A stretch of DNA of 64,000 nt from Bacillota bacterium (lineage in GTDB: Bacteria > Bacillota > Clostridia > Peptostreptococcales > Anaerovoracaceae). The notes below the pieces were generated by a model that worked only from the letters and a program-made list of their open reading frames with translations, was not told the DNA's origin and ran no database searches. The position numbers and the translations under genes are program-made. Below are positions 60,801 through 64,000 of this stretch, one piece after another. Each line of letters starts with the position of its first letter. Within the stretch, counting starts at the first letter, position 1. The stretch is from the NCBI GenBank assembly GCA_030525285.1, contig JAUNFA010000007.1:1-64000 (forward strand), given 5' to 3'.

Positions 60801-61367
60801 GTTCTTGTAATCGATATTCTCATTAGGGTTCGTTACAGTAGTCTTCATTGAAATGAAGTTGTCGCCCTTCATGAGGGTATAAACCTGCTTAATGTCAAGT
60901 GGCTTGGCATCGAGCTTCTGGTTGTCCTTTGTAGGATCTTCTACCCAGTATCTGTATTCTGAAGTAACCTGTACTCCGTCATTAATCTTCTCTGGAGTTA
61001 CCTTTACATCTGTAAGCAGATTCTCGCCATTGTAACTTCCTGTAGCTGTCCACAGGTCAGCCAGGAATTCAACGTCGTTAACTCTACTCTGGCTCCAGGT
61101 TCCATCCTCATTCTTGGTTCCGATATCCAGAATACTTCCCTTAGTCATATTCCAATAGTTGTTTGTTCCTACTGCAAATGATGCTGCAATCTTATCATTG
61201 TGGATTGTAATATCATTGTCAGCGATTGCTGCTCCCTCATTTATCGGAGTTCTTCCTGTGACAAAGTCACATGTATCTGAAGAACCATACGATACTGCAG
61301 GAACGCCTACAATTGGTGTCATTGCCATCACCAATGTAAGTACTGATGCAATTAATCGTTTTTTCAT
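57831..61367 (-). CDS. Large secreted multidomain protein with PHP metallohydrolase domain (CehA/McbA-like)
   Basis: 1178 residues. Signal peptide at 1-28 (RLIASVLTLVMAMTPIVGVP). An N-terminal beta-rich region (~35-300) is followed by a carboxypeptidase-regulatory-like domain (VSGKVTDKNGKAVEGVKVIV, ~315) and then a PHP domain at ~520-790 with metal ligands in DNHQHSNYGDG, LVSDHDSR, SLEVSPGWGHW, VVNHPYSDYG and SAGSDQHQ. An Ig-like strand region (~800-880) leads to an Ala/Gln-rich coiled coil (~895-1030, AVDQAQATADQAKADYD). Two small beta domains and a very Lys-rich tail end the chain. CehA/McbA relatives hydrolyse phospho- or carbamate esters. No LPxTG sorting signal, so it is released or held by the basic tail. 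Confidence 0.85.
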   Translation of the reverse strand: MKKRLIASVLTLVMAMTPIVGVPAVSYGSSDTCDFVTGRTPINEGAAIADNDITIHNDKIAASFAVGTNNYWNMTKGSILDIGTKNEDGTWSQSRVNDVEFLADLWTATGSYNGENLLTDVKVTPEKINDGVQVTSEYRYWVEDPTKDNQKLDAKPLDIKQVYTLMKGDNFISMKTTVTNPNENIDYKNMYSGYSISTKAANMFGPYGYYPDIKATGIAVGDSVDEYFGKYVATYDSDYAVSLHMDGTNAYKGSSGYKDVYKNQDLKAGETYTFDGEILVEGEDSTASVIDRWIERENIASSDYSTVSGKVTDKNGKAVEGVKVIVKKDGKYKPTKKSGPVNGVAVDEVKTIEQPFVWDTTDADGKYSVTLPNTGNSFDPNGKYEYKLKLEGAGYTSQTTDLFQLTKDETKDFTIDSGAQVKLTAVDNKGNAIPIRVEVSGVTYENKCAGVSTFFSDSIKKDKSVQFNLTQAKDVTFTASYGKDFESKTVDFKTDVTAEGVNHEFVIDEIVNPEESGWYTMDNHQHSNYGDGATSPAELTNAQIAAKLDYNLVSDHDSRINNKEMAGYAKDIGRNFIPSLEVSPGWGHWGMLNVDYSDPDNIVDPSTATPTEIINEGHKKGAVVVVNHPYSDYGFFNNQAGVKGGHADGWDNFDLLELQSTVSSAGATLDVLQKLTKEDYEHISLDNLNKTILEVADGEVKQMDAMALVSAFKFWNEGKDKYLSAGSDQHQATSTTLYPGIIREYAKVGDNASTEEYLKALTSGKAYVTMGPLMFPDDEHMFGSKVDINTVEDTNISIDLQAVNGLKNVVLYENGVATDSKDLGGATGRQKVDFKLKAELGTTWYSFVAMDKNGNYAVSNPVWVDTSDYSVANAEEAVAAAEEAVKTATDEITKAQAAVDQAQATADQAKADYDTVMSNAGATEEEKAAAQEALDNANAELAKAQNQLAAANDALTAAQEKVEICQKALDDAKLIKKLTDQLNDAKDQLNKTEDQLKDAQDKISELEKVNISNYAVSFDKANGEYVYTGSEIKPVVSVKGLTEGDFTVEFKDNLNAGTATVIITAASDKYKGSIEQTFTILKKPSTLTVKAKNKTVKKKTVKKKKVTVSALSVSKATGKVTYKKVSGSKKLKVTSAGKITVAKKTKKGTYKISVKVTDAGSANVKSASKTVTVKVKVK

Positions 61368-61718
61368 AATGTGCCCGATTCCGGTATGTTATGTACCCGA
61401 AATCCTCCTCCTTCCAATACAATAATGTACCTTTGAAGCAACCTCTTCAATAAATGTGTAATAACGTACGGGCAGTATATCATAATATTCTGACTTTTAT
61501 GACAAACTTTTGTCAATTTAACAACTAAAACGATGATTTTTTCCCGTGCCACCGTCTATAATGTATGGTGCTCCCATATTTTCCACAACATATAGTATGT
61601 CAAGCATTTTTTCTGACTATTTGCACTTGTCATTATATTGCTTCTTTTCGCTTTTATTGAAAGAATGCCGGTGGTGTGATAGCATTGTTTTATTACTAAT
61701 AATCAAGGAGCATAAAAC
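61368..61718. promoter_or_regulatory. Intergenic region with two divergent promoters
   Basis: On the minus strand, an extended -10 TGATATACT (TATACT at 61474-61479) precedes the secreted protein gene by ~105 bases. On the plus strand, TTGAAA (61657-61662), a 17-base spacer and TAGCAT (61680-61685) precede the MoxR gene. The AT-rich stretch between has a TTGTCA/TGACAA partial inverted repeat (~61500-61517). No further gene was seen. Confidence 0.55.
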
Positions 61719-62552
61719 ATGAGCGATAGAACATTCAGATTCGAAAGTGTTGATAATTACATTATCAGTGACGACTTAAAACTTACCGCAAATATTGCGA
61801 TTTCAATGAACAAACCGCTTCTCGTCAAAGGTGAACCGGGCACCGGTAAAACTGCACTTGCAGAAGCGATTGCCGAAGCTCTCGATATGCCTCTTATCAT
61901 ATGGAGCATTAAATCTACAACTAAGGCTCAGGATGGACTGTACAACTATGACGTGGTGCGCAGACTCTATGACAGTGAGCTAGGTAACGAAGGTGTTGAC
62001 GACATTAAACAGTACATCAAGCTTGGTAAAATCGGTGAGGCGTTTACCTCTGATGAGCAGTGCGTTCTACTCATTGATGAAATCGATAAGGCCGACCTTG
62101 AATTTCCTAACGATCTTCTGTGGGAACTTGACAGAATGGAGTTCTATATTCCGGAAACCGATGAAACCATCAAGGCCAAGCATCCGCCTATTGTAATAAT
62201 CACATCCAATGCTGAAAAGGAACTGCCGGATGCTTTCCTTCGCCGATGTGCTTTCCACTATATTGAGTTCCCTGATACAGAAATGATGCGAGATATAATC
62301 CTCGCACATTACCCGGATCTGGAGAGCGATCTCATAGAACAGGTCCTTGATGCCTTCTTCTATGTGCGCCAGTATTTTGACCTTAAGAAAAAGCCTGGAA
62401 CAAGCGAACTCCTCGATTGGATAAGTGCCCTTAAGCTTAGCGGCATCCCAACAGACAGACTTCGTCAGGATCTGCCTCTGGCAGGCTTTCTTATGAAAAA
62501 AGATGAAGATCTTGCAGCCGTTAAAAAATCAGGATTCGGAGGACTGAGATAA
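61719..62552 (+). CDS. MoxR-family AAA+ ATPase
   Basis: 277 residues. Walker A VKGEPGTGKTALAEAIA (36-52), Walker B CVLLIDEIDKADLEFPNDLL, sensor 1 VIITSNAEKELPDAFLRRC and the arginine finger RR in the same stretch, then the lid domain. MoxR proteins act as chaperones that insert or assemble metal-dependent complexes together with VWA partners. AAGGAG stands 9 bases before the ATG, and the gene runs directly into the VWA gene (1-base TAATG overlap), a classical MoxR-VWA pair. Client unknown; no oxidoreductase subunits are near. Confidence 0.92.
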   Translation: MSDRTFRFESVDNYIISDDLKLTANIAISMNKPLLVKGEPGTGKTALAEAIAEALDMPLIIWSIKSTTKAQDGLYNYDVVRRLYDSELGNEGVDDIKQYIKLGKIGEAFTSDEQCVLLIDEIDKADLEFPNDLLWELDRMEFYIPETDETIKAKHPPIVIITSNAEKELPDAFLRRCAFHYIEFPDTEMMRDIILAHYPDLESDLIEQVLDAFFYVRQYFDLKKKPGTSELLDWISALKLSGIPTDRLRQDLPLAGFLMKKDEDLAAVKKSGFGGLR

Positions 62553-63736
62553 TGTTTCTTGAATTTCTCATGCTCCTCCGTTCGCAGGGACTTAAGGTAT
62601 CCATGCACGAATGGCTTTCTCTTATGCAGGGACTGCGAATGGGTCTTCACCAGCAGACGTTAAATGGTTTTTATATTCTCTGTCGCACGCTTATAATCAA
62701 GACAGAGTCTGACATGTATAAATTTGATCAGCTTTTTCACAGCTTTTTCAAAAGCATATCCCCAGAAGAGGTTCGTCAGGAATTAGGAGAAATGCTTAAT
62801 GATCCGGAGACACTGCAAAACTCCTGCGGGAAGTATCTTCAGCACAGGCAATTAAGCCCGCGACTTGCCAGCGAGACTATTGCCCGTCGACTTGACGCTT
62901 GTGAAGAATCATCTCAAAGTCTTGCAGGCAGCGGACAAGCGGCGTCAAATGTGGTGGGAGCAGGCGATGGCGGAGGCACGGCTTCACCTGGCACCGGTGG
63001 ACAAATGCAAGGTTCCGGGGGCAAATCAATAATACATGCTCAGGGAGACCGCCGCTTCAGAGACTGGAGAACAGACTGCACCATCGAATCACGTCAGTTT
63101 CAGATGGCTTTTCGTCTTTTGAGGGAACTGTCGCGAAAACTCAACGCTTCAGAAGAGGAACTGGACATTAACCAAACCATTCATGCTACCTGCAACAGAG
63201 GCGGTATACTTGACATACGTATGCAGCCACCCAGGCGAAACAGACTTAAGGTCATGGTTCTCATAGATTCCGGCGGTTCCATGCGCCCCTTTGAACAACT
63301 GTGCAGCCTTCTGTTCCAATCCCTTCATAAGGCAAACACTTTCACAGATCTCAAAATCTATTACTTCCACAACTGCCTTGAAGGGAAAACTTATCTGGAT
63401 CCATCCATAGACACGGATAAAACCATTGACACCAGATGGATATTAAAAAATATTTCCGATGATTACAGAGTCATTTTCGTAGGTGATGCGGATATGGCGC
63501 TTCATGAACTCGTTTCTGACGGAGGATATGGTAACACTGATCCGGACGGTATCACCTGGTTCAAAATGTTCAAAGAAAAATACAGCCATTCAATATGGCT
63601 GCACCCTCAGGAACGGGAAGAAAACATTATGTGGATGGGTGAGTCCTTCATTGAAATAGAAAAAGTGTTTCCCATGTACCAGCTGAGCATTGACGGTCTC
63701 AAAGAAGGAATGTACCGACTCATGAAAGCACATTAG
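62552..63736 (+). CDS. VWA domain protein, CoxE-like partner of MoxR
   Basis: 394 residues. The first ~110 residues are helical (FLEFLMLLRSQGLKVSMHEW is the usual opening of CoxE-like proteins), followed by a Gly/Ser/Ala linker (~120-165, GAGDGGGTASPGTGGQMQG). The VWA domain starts ~235 with the metal site VLIDSGGSMRPFE (D-S-G-G-S in place of D-x-S-x-S) and VIFVGDADMALHEL. It should bind a divalent metal and a client protein and be driven by the MoxR ATPase encoded just ahead. The last part (WLHPQEREENIMWMGESF) is typical. Followed by a terminator. Confidence 0.88.
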   Translation: MFLEFLMLLRSQGLKVSMHEWLSLMQGLRMGLHQQTLNGFYILCRTLIIKTESDMYKFDQLFHSFFKSISPEEVRQELGEMLNDPETLQNSCGKYLQHRQLSPRLASETIARRLDACEESSQSLAGSGQAASNVVGAGDGGGTASPGTGGQMQGSGGKSIIHAQGDRRFRDWRTDCTIESRQFQMAFRLLRELSRKLNASEEELDINQTIHATCNRGGILDIRMQPPRRNRLKVMVLIDSGGSMRPFEQLCSLLFQSLHKANTFTDLKIYYFHNCLEGKTYLDPSIDTDKTIDTRWILKNISDDYRVIFVGDADMALHELVSDGGYGNTDPDGITWFKMFKEKYSHSIWLHPQEREENIMWMGESFIEIEKVFPMYQLSIDGLKEGMYRLMKAH

Positions 63737-63760
63737 ATACCCTCATACTTTACACATTAA

Positions 63761-63824
63761 AAAGGGATGAAGCCAACTGATATGCACCCGGAATCATGGA
63801 CACATATCAATGCGACATCCCTTT
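63761..63824. terminator. Bidirectional terminator between VWA and phosphohexomutase genes
   Basis: AAAGGGATG (63761-63769) pairs with CATCCCTTT (63816-63824), and an inner stem TGATATG/CATATCA adds to it. Placed between convergent genes. Confidence 0.65.
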
Positions 63825-63836
63825 ATCTATTCATCA

Positions 63837-64000
63837 CTATTCAACTGAATTTATAAGTTCCAGCACCTGCTTCCTGATACGACCGTTAATCTCCTTCGCT
63901 TCATCGCAATTATCGCCGCAACCATAGAAGTAGAACTTGATTTTAGGTTCAGTTCCGCTTGGACGAACCGCAAACCATGATCCGTTATCGAGGAATACTC
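63837..64000 (-). CDS. Phosphoglucomutase/phosphomannomutase, C-terminal end
   Basis: The last 54 codons only, entering from the right edge. VFLDNGSWFAVRPSGTEPKI followed by KFYFYG is the phosphate-binding loop of alpha-D-phosphohexomutases (RPSGTEPK), then a helix DEAKEINGRIRKQVLELINS and TAG at 63837-63839. Interconverts hexose-1- and hexose-6-phosphates. The active-site serine and the domains that would tell glucose from mannose or glucosamine types lie outside the window. Confidence 0.9.
   Translation of the reverse strand, partial: VFLDNGSWFAVRPSGTEPKIKFYFYGCGDNCDEAKEINGRIRKQVLELINSVE

Overview
The window looks like a chromosomal segment of a strictly anaerobic, gut-associated member of the Clostridia (Bacillota). 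The reasons are the moderate-to-low GC, strong AGGAGG-type ribosome sites, short intergenic spaces, extended -10 promoters, a conjugated bile salt hydrolase, ETF-linked flavin oxidases, a BCCT carrier and an ECF transporter subunit. A family near Anaerovoracaceae (Clostridiales family XIII) would fit, but that is inference. No rRNA, tRNA or CRISPR array was seen.

Layout. 1-8.1 kb: the N-terminal part of a secreted subtilase, an AraC regulator with a glycosidase-like tail, a KdpDE-type two-component pair without kdpABC, and carB without carA. 8.2-19.6 kb: a defence island transcribed leftward from one good promoter: SNF2-type helicase, DUF4391 protein, a 35-residue peptide, Type III methyltransferase 1, a chimeric res remnant, a second copy of the peptide, Type III methyltransferase 2, and a full-length Res. 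Both mod genes carry a G8 tract near codon 57, in the manner of phase-variable Type III mod genes, and they differ mainly in the central target-recognition region. 19.8-23.1 kb: a DUF1015 protein, a DUF4143 ATPase, and scraps of mobile DNA (a TnpV fragment, a possible methylase scrap, a cluster of hairpins).

23.1-34.7 kb: a catabolic region. A CaiB-type CoA-transferase and a BCCT carrier lie beside a leftward operon (AGPS-like flavoprotein, divergent EtfB and EtfA, GlcD-like flavoprotein, GlpP-like antiterminator, BCCT). This operon diverges from an SDR dehydrogenase plus FGGY kinase operon. Each of the two leaders holds a terminator-like hairpin between a consensus promoter and the first gene, which suggests antitermination by the GlpP-like protein. 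34.8-42.1 kb: a TetR-controlled operon (tetR, ALDH, ADH, fumarase/aspartase-type lyase, malic enzyme) diverging from an NhaC-type carrier, with a perfect 16-base operator.

42.2-64 kb: purC; a natural fusion of a GDT1/TMEM165-type membrane domain to a class IV aminotransferase; a PadR-DUF1700-DUF4097 envelope module; a PAP2 phosphatase; an operon of small protein, secreted nuclease, PnuC and SbcDC; an ECF S component broken by an in-frame TAA; an AI-2E-family exporter; bile salt hydrolase; M18 aminopeptidase; a 1178-residue secreted PHP-domain protein; a MoxR ATPase with a VWA protein; and the C-terminus of a phosphohexomutase.

The strongest candidates for something undescribed are the double-mod, poly-G Type III locus with its helicase/DUF4391 partners, the divergently attenuated ETF/flavin-oxidase/BCCT/kinase pathway, and the GDT1-aminotransferase fusion.
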